Shown: positions 1-8,171 of the stretch, piece after piece
Numbering within the stretch: the stretch's first letter is position 1
Layout of the letters: each line of letters begins with the position of its first letter
Source: Porticoccus sp033791605
Lineage (GTDB): Bacteria > Pseudomonadota > Gammaproteobacteria > Pseudomonadales > Porticoccaceae
Direction of reading: 5' to 3'
Length of the DNA stretch: 35,287 nt
NCBI GenBank assembly: GCA_033791605.1
Contig: JASJGJ010000072.1
Location: 1-35,287, forward strand
Notes under the pieces: model-generated
What the model was told of the DNA's origin: nothing
Databases searched by the model: none
What the model saw: only the letters and a program-made list of their open reading frames with translations
Translations under genes and position numbers: made by a program

Positions 1-522
1 GATGCCGATACGTCGCTTCGGTGCCTTCAGTTCGAATACCTCGTCGGAGGTGACGACACGCGATCCAAAAGCCCGCCAAGGATCGGGCACTACGGGACGC
101 GTGCCTGTTGCAATGATGATCGTGTCAGCATGAATACGTACTCCCTCAATGTCGACTGTGTGCGGATCGATAAATGTCGCTTTGCCGTGAAGACTGCGAT
201 CACCAAGGGAACTGGCGAGTTCAATAGGCCCAGCGATGAAGCGGTCGCGCAGTGTACGTACATGCGTCATGACCTCGGGGAGATCGACTGTGAGTGCATT
301 AGCGCCGCCGATGCCGACCTGTGCAAGCCAGTCACGTCGCCCAACAGCATGTGCAACTTCGAGAAGTGATTTTGAGGGCATACAGCCAACCCTAGCGCAG
401 GTGGTGCCGTAGGGTCCGTCATTCACGAGTATAATATCGTCAGTATAGCGTTGCGCTTCCTTGAGTGCGGTTAGCCCCGCTGTGCCAGCGCCAAGAATGA
501 GTATTTTCGTACGTCGTGCCAT
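1..522 (-). CDS. Class I pyridine nucleotide-disulfide oxidoreductase, dihydrolipoamide dehydrogenase-like (partial, N-terminal 174 residues)
   Basis: The gene reads leftward off the window edge and is open for 174 codons. I see an N-terminal FAD-binding Rossmann motif (ILGAGTAG, residues 9-16), then the redox-active disulfide signature GTTCARVGCMPSK with Cys42 and Cys47, and a second nucleotide-binding stretch IIIATGTRPVVP near residue 140. These mark FAD enzymes that pass electrons between NAD(P)H and a disulfide, such as dihydrolipoamide dehydrogenase or mercuric reductase. The missing C-terminal half, with the His-Glu pair, would decide which. The ATG at 522 is preceded by GGAG at a good distance. 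It lies 238 bp downstream of ackA on the same strand, so it may be the last gene of that operon or a separate unit. Lpd-like is an inference; the superfamily call is firm. Confidence 0.85.
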   Translation of the reverse strand, partial: MARRTKILILGAGTAGLTALKEAQRYTDDIILVNDGPYGTTCARVGCMPSKSLLEVAHAVGRRDWLAQVGIGGANALTVDLPEVMTHVRTLRDRFIAGPIELASSLGDRSLHGKATFIDPHTVDIEGVRIHADTIIIATGTRPVVPDPWRAFGSRVVTSDEVFELKAPKRRIGI

Positions 523-760
523 GACCGCTCCATCGGGGCGCGCAGCGCCTCAAAATTAACCTTTACCGGGCGAGTAGCCAATCCTCTCTTTGCTCAAGAC
601 CGACTCTATCCTGACTCAAAAACTTCACTCTAACTATAAAAATGGACCGACTTGCCATGCATAAGATTTTTCCAATCAATAAATTATCGACACCATTGCT
701 TTGTTGTACTGTGCAGTTATTTCAAAAGGTTTACTTGAATATCTATGTATCCTGAAATAG

Positions 761-1972
761 TTATCCTGATGCGCCAATCTCAATCTGTGAATTGGCTATC
801 AGCGTGTGTGTGGCTTCAGCGATTACCGCTTCCTCGTTGGTTGGAATAACCAGCACATCGATTTTGGAGTTTGGACTGCTGATCCTAGTAGCATTTGTGT
901 TGTTTGCCGCCTGATCAAGTTCAACGCCAAGCCAAGCCAAATGATCACAAATTAGTTGCCGCACCAGCACCGCATTCTCACCAATACCTGCGGTGAAAAC
1001 GATGGCGTCAAGCCCCTGCAGCGGACTTAGCAGTAAGCCGAGTTCGCCAGCGGCTCGATAACAAAACAGCTCAATGGCCTCTCGAGCATGCGGGTCTGGA
1101 CTATCATGTAGTACCTGCATGTTATTGCTGATGCCGGACACGCCAAGCAAGCCTGACTCACGATAGAGCAGGTGCTCTACTTGCTCGATGCTCATGGCCT
1201 GATTTTGCAGCAAATACAACACAACACCGGCATCGAGTGAGCCGCACCGTTGTCCCATCATCAGACCATCGAGCGCCGTGAATCCCATGCTGCTGGCAAT
1301 GCTGCAACGTTGTTTCATGGCGCACAGGCTGGCACCGTTACCCAGATGCGCCACCACGACTCGGCCATCCGCCCGTGCACCAAGGTATTCCGGTAGGAGC
1401 TTGGCGATGTATTGATACGAGATACCATGAAAACCGTAACGAATCACCCCGGCGTCACTTAAAGCACGCGGCAAGGCAAACAGCTGTGCCAAGCGCGGCT
1501 GGCTGCGGTGGAAGCTGGTATCAAAACAGGCGACTTGGGGTAACCCTGAGGCCCAGTCTGAAATAGCCCTGATCGCTGCCAGATTGTGAGGTTGGTGCAG
1601 AGGAGCAAGTGATGTCAGTTTCCCCAGCTCCTCCATAACGTCTGCACTGATCACAACCGGGTCCGTGAACACACGACCGCCATGGACCACTCTATGGCCA
1701 ACTGCTACAAGTCGAGTTCCTTGGCCATGATTACTTATCCATTCCAGGAGACGCAGTATCAACTCGTCATGGGTGGCAGATTTTTCGATAGCCCCCAGCC
1801 CGTTGTCTTCCAGAGGCTGCCCCCTAGCATCACAAGCAATAAAATCCGGTGCGCGTCCAATGCCGGTAATCTTACCGCTGATCAGCGGTCCTTCTGAGAC
1901 TATCGTCGAATCATAGAGCGCAAACTTGATGCTCGATGAGCCGGCGTTGATTACCAGAATAGTGTCGGTCAT
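761..1972 (-). CDS. ackA: Acetate/propionate/butyrate kinase family protein
   Basis: This ASKHA-fold kinase interconverts acyl phosphate plus ADP with carboxylate plus ATP, the last step of acetate or butyrate formation. The 403-residue protein is full length for the family. Visible signatures are NAGSSSIKF (residues 9-17), GHRVVHGG (92-99), FDTSFH with the catalytic Asp151, AHLGNGAS (208-215), the MMGQRCG loop with Arg242, AGIGEN (328-333) and the metal-binding TNEE (378-381). Its ATG overlaps the stop of the phosphotransacylase gene by four bases (ATGA), so the two are translationally coupled and should act on the same acyl phosphate. I cannot tell whether acetate, propionate or butyrate is preferred. 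The partner's fused hydratase domain makes a C4 substrate worth considering. Confidence 0.93.
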   Translation of the reverse strand: MTDTILVINAGSSSIKFALYDSTIVSEGPLISGKITGIGRAPDFIACDARGQPLEDNGLGAIEKSATHDELILRLLEWISNHGQGTRLVAVGHRVVHGGRVFTDPVVISADVMEELGKLTSLAPLHQPHNLAAIRAISDWASGLPQVACFDTSFHRSQPRLAQLFALPRALSDAGVIRYGFHGISYQYIAKLLPEYLGARADGRVVVAHLGNGASLCAMKQRCSIASSMGFTALDGLMMGQRCGSLDAGVVLYLLQNQAMSIEQVEHLLYRESGLLGVSGISNNMQVLHDSPDPHAREAIELFCYRAAGELGLLLSPLQGLDAIVFTAGIGENAVLVRQLICDHLAWLGVELDQAANNTNATRISSPNSKIDVLVIPTNEEAVIAEATHTLIANSQIEIGASG

Positions 1973-3363
1973 GACAATATTTTTTCGGTGTGTTTGATAT
2001 ACAGCTGCGCCAATGCACAGGATGCCAACCGTGAAAGTGTTCCATCTGCCCGGCTGGTGAGAATTATCGGCACCTTGGCGCCCAGTACGATGCCGGCCGA
2101 TTCTGCGCCAGCCAAATAGACGAGTTGTTTGGCAATCATATTTCCAGCTTCAAGATCCGGTGCTACTAGAATATCGGCATCGCCTGCTACCTCAGAGACA
2201 ATACCCTTGGCCTCAACGGCAGTTTTAGAAATGGCATTATCAAAGGCAAGCGGGCCGTCGAGCAAGCCGCCGCAGATTTGCCCGCGATCCGCCATCTTAC
2301 ACAGTGCGGCCGCATCCACGGTGGAAGCGATTTTGGGGTGTACCGTCTCAACAGCGGAAAGGATAGCCACCTTCGGTTCAGCAATACCCAGCGCTTGCGC
2401 GAGGTCAATGGCATTCTGAACAATATCGCGTTTGGCCTTGAGGTCAGGGTAAATATTGATGGCGGCATCGGTAATAAACAGGGGTTTTGGGTAATGCGGT
2501 ACATCGAAAGCAAAAATGTGGCTGACTCGACGCTCGGTTCTCAGTCCCAGCGTCTTATCTAAAATCGCGGTCAGCAACTCGTCGGTATGCAGCTTACCCT
2601 TCATTATCGCTACAACGTTACCCTTGCGAACCTGTTCAACAGCCTGTTCTGCCGCCGCATGACTGTGCGGCACATCGATGATTTCAATGCCCTCCAAACT
2701 ACGATTTGTCGCCTCGGCGACAGCAATGATTTTTAAGCTCGGTCCAATGAGAATTGGTTCGATTATGCCCTGTGCTTTTGCCTCCAGCGCACCAACCAGT
2801 GATAGTTCGTCGCAAGGATGTACCACAGCCACCCGAATCGGCTTGATATCACGGGTGGCCTTGATCAGTTCCCGATAGCGGGCGCCGTGTTCATGTAGAT
2901 GAACCTCCGGTAGTACTGCCCGAGGTCTTCGCACTTTTTTGCTTGGCGCAATGACCTCAGCCTGACCTTTGATGACCGTTTCGCCGTCTTGATTGATACA
3001 TTCGCAGTCCAAAAGAAGTCGCTTTTTCTCTGTTATCTTTTCTACTACTGTAACCCGTACGGTGACGGTATCGCCGAGGCCGACAGGCTTGCGGAAGCTT
3101 AGCGACTGGTTTAGATAAATAGTTCCCGGCCCTGGTAATTCGGTGCCGAGAACGGCAGAGATCAGTGCGCCTCCCCACATTCCATGGGCAATGACCTCAT
3201 GAAAGATGTCGGCTTTGGCGTACTCCTCGTCAAGATGTGCCGGGTTCACATCCCCGGACATCACCGCAAAAAGTTCGATATCATTAGTTCTGAGCTGGCG
3301 CGTAATTTCAGCTGAGTCGCCTACGTCAATTTCATCAAAAGTTTTGTTTTCTATATATTCCAT
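1969..3363 (-). CDS. Bifunctional MaoC-type enoyl-CoA hydratase / phosphate acyl(acetyl/butyryl)transferase
   Basis: Two domains are fused. Residues 5-135 form a MaoC/(R)-hydratase hot-dog domain with the GDVNPAHLD motif (catalytic pair Asp38 and His43) and the downstream IAHGM helix. Residues from about 155 to 460 form a PTA/PTB phosphotransacylase domain, seen in DILVAPDLEAGN and GGLLDGPLAFDNAIS. The first domain hydrates trans-2-enoyl-CoA to (R)-3-hydroxyacyl-CoA; the second swaps CoA for phosphate to feed the adjacent kinase. I place the start at ATG 3363, because AGGA sits 10 bases upstream. An in-frame GTG at 3372 would lie on top of that ribosome site. It is 34 bp downstream of fabI and overlaps ackA, so the three form one operon. 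Fusions of this type are known in proteobacterial genomes; the physiological substrate is uncertain. Confidence 0.9.
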   Translation of the reverse strand: MEYIENKTFDEIDVGDSAEITRQLRTNDIELFAVMSGDVNPAHLDEEYAKADIFHEVIAHGMWGGALISAVLGTELPGPGTIYLNQSLSFRKPVGLGDTVTVRVTVVEKITEKKRLLLDCECINQDGETVIKGQAEVIAPSKKVRRPRAVLPEVHLHEHGARYRELIKATRDIKPIRVAVVHPCDELSLVGALEAKAQGIIEPILIGPSLKIIAVAEATNRSLEGIEIIDVPHSHAAAEQAVEQVRKGNVVAIMKGKLHTDELLTAILDKTLGLRTERRVSHIFAFDVPHYPKPLFITDAAINIYPDLKAKRDIVQNAIDLAQALGIAEPKVAILSAVETVHPKIASTVDAAALCKMADRGQICGGLLDGPLAFDNAISKTAVEAKGIVSEVAGDADILVAPDLEAGNMIAKQLVYLAGAESAGIVLGAKVPIILTSRADGTLSRLASCALAQLYIKHTEKILS

Positions 3364-3397
3364 ATCTGGCACTTCCTCTTACCTAAGTCATGACATG

Positions 3398-4177
3398 CTA
3401 GGACATCACATGATAGCCCGCATCAACAAAGGCAATATTGCCCGTCACGTTGCGGGCGCCATCGCTAGCAAGACCTACTGCCATGTTGCCAACGTCTTCT
3501 ATCGTCACTAAACGGCGCTGTGGAGCGCGCTCACGTGCCTCGTCTATTAGTTTATCGAAAAAGGCAATACCAGAAGCCGCGCGGGTCTTTAATGGTCCTG
3601 GCGACAAAGCGTTGACGCGGATGCCGTTGGGGCCCAATTCAGCGGCAAGGTAGCGCACCGATGCCTCAAGCGCCGCCTTGACCGGCCCCATGACGTTATA
3701 GTGGTCAACAACTTTCTCAGCGCCGTAATAACTGACTGTTAGCAGACATCCGCCTTGCTTCATCAGTGGCTCTGCTTTTCTGGCCAGTCGAATAAAGGAA
3801 TGGCAGGAAACGTCCATCGCTTGCGTAAAACCTTCGCGCGAGCAGTCCGTCACTCGTCCGTGTAAATCTTCCTTTGGGCAATAGGCAATAGAGTGCAATA
3901 GGAAGTCGAGCTTGCCCCAGTCCGCTTCAATGCGTTCAAAGACCGCATCCAGTTGCGCATTGTCCTCAACGTCGAGCGGCAACAGTATGTCAGCATTCAC
4001 CTCTTGCGCCACCGGTTGCACGTAGGGTTTGGCCTTCTCATTGAGGTAGGTGACGGCCAATTGCGCACCTGCCTGTTGAAATGCACGCGCACAACCGGCG
4101 GCAATTGAATGTTCGTTAGCGATGCCGATGACAAGGCCACGTTTGCCTTCCAGTAGGTTCATCATCTTTGTTTCCAT
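3398..4177 (-). CDS. fabI: Enoyl-[acyl-carrier-protein] reductase (NADH), FabI family
   Basis: A short-chain dehydrogenase of FabI type, which reduces trans-2-enoyl-ACP (or enoyl-CoA) in fatty acid elongation. The nucleotide-binding start GLVIGIANEHSIA (residues 14-26) is typical of FabI. The catalytic residues are Tyr150 and Tyr160 followed by Lys167, matching the Tyr146/Tyr156/Lys163 spacing of the E. coli enzyme. SPGPLKTRAASGI matches the substrate-binding loop. Length is 259 residues counted from ATG 4177; the ATG at 4165 has GGAAA just upstream and gives the more usual MMNLLEGKRG start. It leads the fabI, MaoC-PTA, ackA operon. In such a setting it may be a paralogue of the housekeeping FabI working on short enoyl-CoA from the fused hydratase. 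That last point is inference. Confidence 0.92.
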   Translation of the reverse strand: METKMMNLLEGKRGLVIGIANEHSIAAGCARAFQQAGAQLAVTYLNEKAKPYVQPVAQEVNADILLPLDVEDNAQLDAVFERIEADWGKLDFLLHSIAYCPKEDLHGRVTDCSREGFTQAMDVSCHSFIRLARKAEPLMKQGGCLLTVSYYGAEKVVDHYNVMGPVKAALEASVRYLAAELGPNGIRVNALSPGPLKTRAASGIAFFDKLIDEARERAPQRRLVTIEDVGNMAVGLASDGARNVTGNIAFVDAGYHVMS

Positions 4178-4232
4178 TTATTAAAGGTTTATTTTACGCC
4201 AGCATCACGATGTGTTTTCTATGGCTGTAATC

Positions 4233-4249
4233 TGCATCATGTTGATGCA
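4233..4249. promoter_or_regulatory. 17-bp perfect inverted repeat upstream of fabI (candidate operator)
   Basis: TGCATCA and TGATGCA flank a TGT centre, about 55-70 bp upstream of the fabI start. Read on the minus strand, the right part also gives ATTATTTGCATCAA, which matches 8 of 10 fixed positions of the FNR consensus, so the palindrome may be a degraded FNR site or an operator for another regulator. Confidence 0.35.
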
Positions 4250-4520
4250 AATAATACTACCCAGTCAGGATACACTTGCCAGTCTACATTAGACTTCCAG
4301 TTCCTTTACGTTAGCTCGGTAGTGTTTCCCTCCTGTATAGCCTATGCAAGCGTGGACCCATGATTCGATTGATTTTTAAACGAAGTGGCCTTGGCCTGCC
4401 GCTTAAAGCCTATTCGTTAATCGAGAGGCGACAAATGTCATATAGTCTGTCGAGTTTTTGTAGTATTAAACAGACTCGGTGCCCTTTAATCATCAGTTAA
4501 ATAAACCATGCCCTCTTTTT

Positions 4521-4534
4521 TTGATTTCGATCAA
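4521..4534. promoter_or_regulatory. Perfect FNR/Anr-type box (TTGATTTCGATCAA)
   Basis: The sequence TTGAT-TTCG-ATCAA matches the FNR/Anr consensus TTGAT-N4-ATCAA at all ten fixed positions and is symmetric. The only downstream gene in either nearby direction is the fabI, MaoC-PTA, ackA operon on the minus strand, whose first codon is about 345 bp away. That leaves room for a long leader. Anr control of acetate-kinase/phosphotransacetylase fermentation genes is established in Pseudomonas, so anaerobic or microaerobic induction of this operon is a reasonable inference. Confidence 0.65.
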
Positions 4535-4707
4535 GTATCTTCATAGATATCGCTAGTCATCAAGATAAAATTGGAAAAGTGTTGCTATGGCGGAGGGTTA
4601 CATATTTACTGTTTGATGACAAACCATGTATATCTACTGATATCAATCGTTGTTGAAGATAGAAAAATAATCGTTAGACCCCTATTGCTACGCTATATTT
4701 CGTGACA

Positions 4708-6498
4708 TTAAAGGGCTAATGAGAAAATGGTCCAGCCAGGTTTTGGTTCTATTGTTTCTTTACTCGTAAACCAGTAAAAAGTGTTATTTTCACTTAATGC
4801 AAACAACGAAATAGTTTGTTTGTCGTTATTGTCTGATAGCCAGTTTTCAAACTTATAGGAATCGCTGATTTGCGTTTTTTTAATTTTTGCACCTTTTTCA
4901 ATAAGGCTATTAAGTTTTCTGTAAGTTGTATCGTTACTGAATAATACCCGACCTTTATAAAACTCACTGGCACGGTGTTTGTCGTGGATTTTTTCATCTT
5001 CTATTGCCGGTAAGATGAAAATTTTCCGCGAGCCAAAATCTTCCCGAAATCGAAGAGCTGCAGTTGTATTGTTGGCATGATTTCGAGAGAGTCCAACCAT
5101 GCCCCCTAGGCTTGTCAGGTCAAGATGAAGCTCGGCATGATCAGACATGGCATTGCCATAATAAGTATTTAATCCTTCCATTCTTGCGGCACTAATATCT
5201 TCCCAATGGGTATCGCAAAGAATGGTTTTGATGTCTGCTGTTTCAAGTGCTTTACAGAGTGTTATCGCAACTCGGTTTGCACCAATCACTAAAAATCCCT
5301 TTGTATTGGGCTCACTGACGTTAAGTGTTTTTGCTAATGCTCTTGCAGTGATGCTTTGGATGAGAACCGTGCCAATAATTACACTAAATGCTAAGGGAAC
5401 CAATAATTCGGCACCTTCAAGTTCCATAGTTTCTAGTTTCAAGGCGAATACGGCAGTTATGGCAGCGGCAACAATACCTCGCGGCCCGACCCAGGCAAGC
5501 AGTAACCGTTCATTAAAAGAGAAATTTGAGTTAATTGTAGAAACCATGATCTTGCAGGGCCTAGCTACAAATTGCATGGTAAGTAAAACCCCAAGGGCCC
5601 CCCAGCCAATGGCAATTAATGCATCAAAATTAATACGTGCAGAAAGGATAATAAAGAGGGCTGAAACAAAAATAAGGGTGAGGCTTTCCTTAAAACTTAA
5701 AATGTCTCTGGTATGTACGCCAGGCATATTAGCGAGGACTATCCCCATGATGGTGACAGCCAATAAGCCTGACTCATGCATCAGAATATTTGATATGGCA
5801 AAGGTACTAGTGACAAAAGCAATGGCAGCAAAATTCTGTAGGAATTCTGGTATTAAGCGGTGTCGTAGTAATAGACCAAAACAATAGCCAATAACGACCC
5901 CTAATAAGGCTCCTGTTATTATTGTTTCTACAAAGACAACAAAAACATGGAGTAATTCGGAACTGGTTTGTTGAGCAACAATCCACTCAAAGACCAGTAC
6001 GGCAAATAAAGCGCCAAGAGGATCAATAATAATGCTTTCCCAGCGTAGCGTTCTGGAGATCAGAGCGTTTGGCCTGACAGACCGCAACATAGGCATAATA
6101 ACCGTCGGGCCAGTTACTACCATGATAGCCCCAAATAAGGCTGACAGAGACCAGCTGAGACCTGTAAAGTAGTGCGCCGCTATGGTTGTGATGACTGCAT
6201 TTATTAGCGCACCATAAGACACCATGTTCCGGACAGTATCACCAATTTCGCTCAATTCTGAACGTTTGAGTGTCAGGCTTCCTTCAAATAGGATAATTGC
6301 CACAGACAACGAGACAAATGAAAAGAGAAGGTCACCAAATAAAATGTCAGGATTTAATATTCCGAAGGTTGGGCCAAGTAAAATACCTGTTAAGAGCAGA
6401 AATAATATAGCTGGAAGCTTTATCCTCCAGGCGGCCCACTGGCATAACAAGCCTAACAAGCCGATCAATACAAGTATTAATAAATTTGGTATTTGCAT
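4708..6498 (-). CDS. Na+(K+)/H+ antiporter, CPA1-like, with C-terminal TrkA-N-like domain
   Basis: A 596-residue protein. The first 390 residues form a dense run of hydrophobic helices, including LLLTGILLGPTFGI (34-47) and the GPRGIVA stretch (338-344) of CPA1 exchangers. In the core helix the usual Asn-Asp pair reads Ile-Asp (ESIIIDP, Glu154 and Asp159). Residues from about 401 start a TrkA-N-like Rossmann fold (KGFLVIGANRVAITLCKAL), and about 110 further residues follow. It should exchange cytoplasmic Na+ or K+ for periplasmic H+ in the inner membrane, with a nucleotide-sensing C-terminal part. The ATG at 6498 has AGAGA about 7 bases upstream. It stands alone, with long gaps on both sides. 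Ion preference cannot be read from the sequence. Confidence 0.87.
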   Translation of the reverse strand: MQIPNLLILVLIGLLGLLCQWAAWRIKLPAILFLLLTGILLGPTFGILNPDILFGDLLFSFVSLSVAIILFEGSLTLKRSELSEIGDTVRNMVSYGALINAVITTIAAHYFTGLSWSLSALFGAIMVVTGPTVIMPMLRSVRPNALISRTLRWESIIIDPLGALFAVLVFEWIVAQQTSSELLHVFVVFVETIITGALLGVVIGYCFGLLLRHRLIPEFLQNFAAIAFVTSTFAISNILMHESGLLAVTIMGIVLANMPGVHTRDILSFKESLTLIFVSALFIILSARINFDALIAIGWGALGVLLTMQFVARPCKIMVSTINSNFSFNERLLLAWVGPRGIVAAAITAVFALKLETMELEGAELLVPLAFSVIIGTVLIQSITARALAKTLNVSEPNTKGFLVIGANRVAITLCKALETADIKTILCDTHWEDISAARMEGLNTYYGNAMSDHAELHLDLTSLGGMVGLSRNHANNTTAALRFREDFGSRKIFILPAIEDEKIHDKHRASEFYKGRVLFSNDTTYRKLNSLIEKGAKIKKTQISDSYKFENWLSDNNDKQTISLFALSENNTFYWFTSKETIEPKPGWTIFSLAL

Positions 6499-6865
6499 GA
6501 TGATCTCTACGACACCTGACGAATAAAGGCAGAAAAACTTCCTGGAAATGTAAAAGTTTTCTAGCCTGTTGTTACTGGTTATAACTTGTATGTTTGAATA
6601 GGGTAGCGGAGTGTCCCTTTCGTTGTGCCACGTATATTAGCTTTTTCTGCTACATTAAAATTATATTTATTCCGTACGTTGAGGAATACTACAGTCAATA
6701 TCTTCTTATGTCATACGGCTATCAGAGGGAATGAATGGTTCTCCCTCCTTAGGGAGCTCGCTTTTCGACAAGTATTAATCGGGCTAAAAAAAGTTTCTCG
6801 TTGCTTGAGGGATAAGGTCAGCTGTTAGACTTAAATTTATTACCTAAAGAGATTTCTTATAACTA
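6499..6865. other. Intergenic region between divergent antiporter and EEP genes
   Basis: This 367-bp divergent spacer should carry both promoters, but I could not pick clear hexamers. A perfect 6-bp hairpin with a CCTT loop sits at 6741-6756. A second pairing, GAGGGA at 6724 with TCCCTC at 6742-6747, would exclude it. A 67-codon ORF on the plus strand has no family resemblance and no ribosome site, and I do not accept it. Confidence 0.5.
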
Positions 6866-7945
6866 ATGAATTATCTGGCTATTGTTGTGACATTTTTATC
6901 TGTCACTTTGATTACTTCTGCGCTCATATCTCTCGTGGGTCGATCAGAGTGGTGGTTCCGTATCTTTGACTTCCCTCGTGTTCAAATAGCAATACTGGGA
7001 GCCGTCGTCGTTCTTCTACAAGTAATCTCATATCGTGGTTATTGGTATGAACTATTTCTTATTTCAGTGCTGGCAACGGTGATAGTTTGGGAGTTCAGTC
7101 GAATATTTCCATTTACCTTATTTCATAAAAAAGAGGTTGCCTCTGTAGGTTTGTCAGATGATACCCAGAGCATCAGTGTCATGGTTTCCAATGTATTGAT
7201 GACTAACCAGTGTACCAGTAGTTTGCTTGATCTGGTGGCAGAATACGAGCCAGACGTGTTGCTGACATTGGAAACAGACCAATATTGGGAAGATGCTTTG
7301 GCACCATTGGAAAATACATATACTTATGTGGTGCGCTGTCCGCAAGACGATCTCTACGGTATGCATTTGTATTCAAAATTTGAGTTGCACAACCCAACAG
7401 TGGAGTTTTTGGTAGAGCAAAATGTTCCTTCTGTTCATACCGAAGTACTACTTCCATCAGGCCAAAAAATCAAGTTACATTGTTTGCATCCGGCACCGCC
7501 TAGTCCTACGGAAAATGATACTTCTATAGAACGAGATGCAGAGTTAATTACGGTTGCCAAGTTAGTGTCGAGGCAGCATATTCCTGTAATAGTCGCCGGT
7601 GATTTGAATGATGTAGCATGGTCGGATACTACGCTGCTTTTCCGTAAGATAAGCGGGCTATTGGATCCTAGAATAGGTCGCGGCTTATTTAACAGTTTTC
7701 ATGCAGACCACTGGTTTTTACGTTGGCCGCTAGACCATGTATTCCATTCACATGAATTTGGTCTTGTTAAAATAGGACGACTACACAGTATTGGTTCAGA
7801 TCACTTCCCAATATTTTGCCAATTGCGCTATATGCCAGATTTAGAATCCAGGGATACCCCAGCTCCACCTGATGCTAAAGAGATTCAGCTAGCAAACGAA
7901 AAACTTGCACAGGCGCGCAACAAGCCCTTTAATGAATTAGTTTAG
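6866..7945 (+). CDS. Membrane-anchored endonuclease/exonuclease/phosphatase (EEP) family protein
   Basis: Three N-terminal hydrophobic segments (about residues 4-24, 40-56 and 63-82) are followed by an EEP domain from about residue 100. EEP landmarks in order are the metal-binding Glu in DVLLTLETD, the LHCLHPAPP strand, GDLND with the catalytic Asp-Asn pair, LDHVFHS, and the final GSDHFPI with the catalytic Asp-His. This is the DNase I/synaptojanin fold, which cuts phosphodiesters in nucleic acids, phospholipids or other phosphate esters. With the domain on the membrane, a lipid or envelope substrate is as likely as DNA. The 359-residue length is normal for this membrane-bound subgroup. A 59-residue PLDc_N-like membrane protein follows 46 bp downstream. 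The ribosome site (AAAGAGA) is weak and distant. Confidence 0.85.
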   Translation: MNYLAIVVTFLSVTLITSALISLVGRSEWWFRIFDFPRVQIAILGAVVVLLQVISYRGYWYELFLISVLATVIVWEFSRIFPFTLFHKKEVASVGLSDDTQSISVMVSNVLMTNQCTSSLLDLVAEYEPDVLLTLETDQYWEDALAPLENTYTYVVRCPQDDLYGMHLYSKFELHNPTVEFLVEQNVPSVHTEVLLPSGQKIKLHCLHPAPPSPTENDTSIERDAELITVAKLVSRQHIPVIVAGDLNDVAWSDTTLLFRKISGLLDPRIGRGLFNSFHADHWFLRWPLDHVFHSHEFGLVKIGRLHSIGSDHFPIFCQLRYMPDLESRDTPAPPDAKEIQLANEKLAQARNKPFNELV

Positions 7946-7991
7946 AGTAATGCGAAAAACGTTCTAAATTTATTATTCACAGGAGATTGGT

Positions 7992-8171
7992 ATGGGCGTC
8001 GAAGTATCGGGAATATTGGGATTGTTGGTCCTTATTTTGAACGTATTGGCTATTGTGAAAACCGTTCAAAGCACAGCGTCGACAGGAAAGAAAGTACTTT
8101 GGATTGTTCTTATATTACTGCTACCAGTTCTAGGGTTGATACTTTGGTGGTTATTGGGGCCTAAAGGTTAG
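7992..8171 (+). CDS. Small PLDc_N-domain membrane protein (59 residues)
   Basis: A 59-residue protein with AGGAG eight bases before its ATG. It has two hydrophobic helices (about residues 4-24 and 36-54). The second ends in LPVLGLILWWLLGPKG, the typical end of the cardiolipin-synthase N-terminal membrane domain (PLDc_N), where it precedes the catalytic domains. Here it stands alone with a normal stop and no PLD catalytic domain after it. Free-standing PLDc_N proteins occur in many bacteria and have no assigned function. It is probably cotranscribed with the EEP gene 46 bp upstream, which might suggest a phospholipid-related role; that is inference. It is too short for many gene callers. Confidence 0.75.
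   Translation: MGVEVSGILGLLVLILNVLAIVKTVQSTASTGKKVLWIVLILLLPVLGLILWWLLGPKG

Larger units (their letters stand above)
4178..4707. other. Intergenic region upstream of the fabI operon
   Basis: About 530 bp lie between the end of the antiporter gene and fabI, both on the minus strand. No convincing ORF is present. It holds a perfect FNR/Anr-type box (4521-4534) and a 17-bp perfect inverted repeat (4233-4249), listed separately. Base composition changes around here from the GC-richer fabI operon to the AT-richer region to the right. Confidence 0.6.

Noticed and set aside
130..369. A 79-codon plus-strand ORF at the left edge
   Set aside because: It is antisense to the clear FAD/disulfide oxidoreductase frame, which carries the CxxxxC signature.
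5222..5887. A 221-codon plus-strand ORF inside the antiporter gene
   Set aside because: It is the antisense shadow of a well-supported membrane protein gene and shows no family features of its own.
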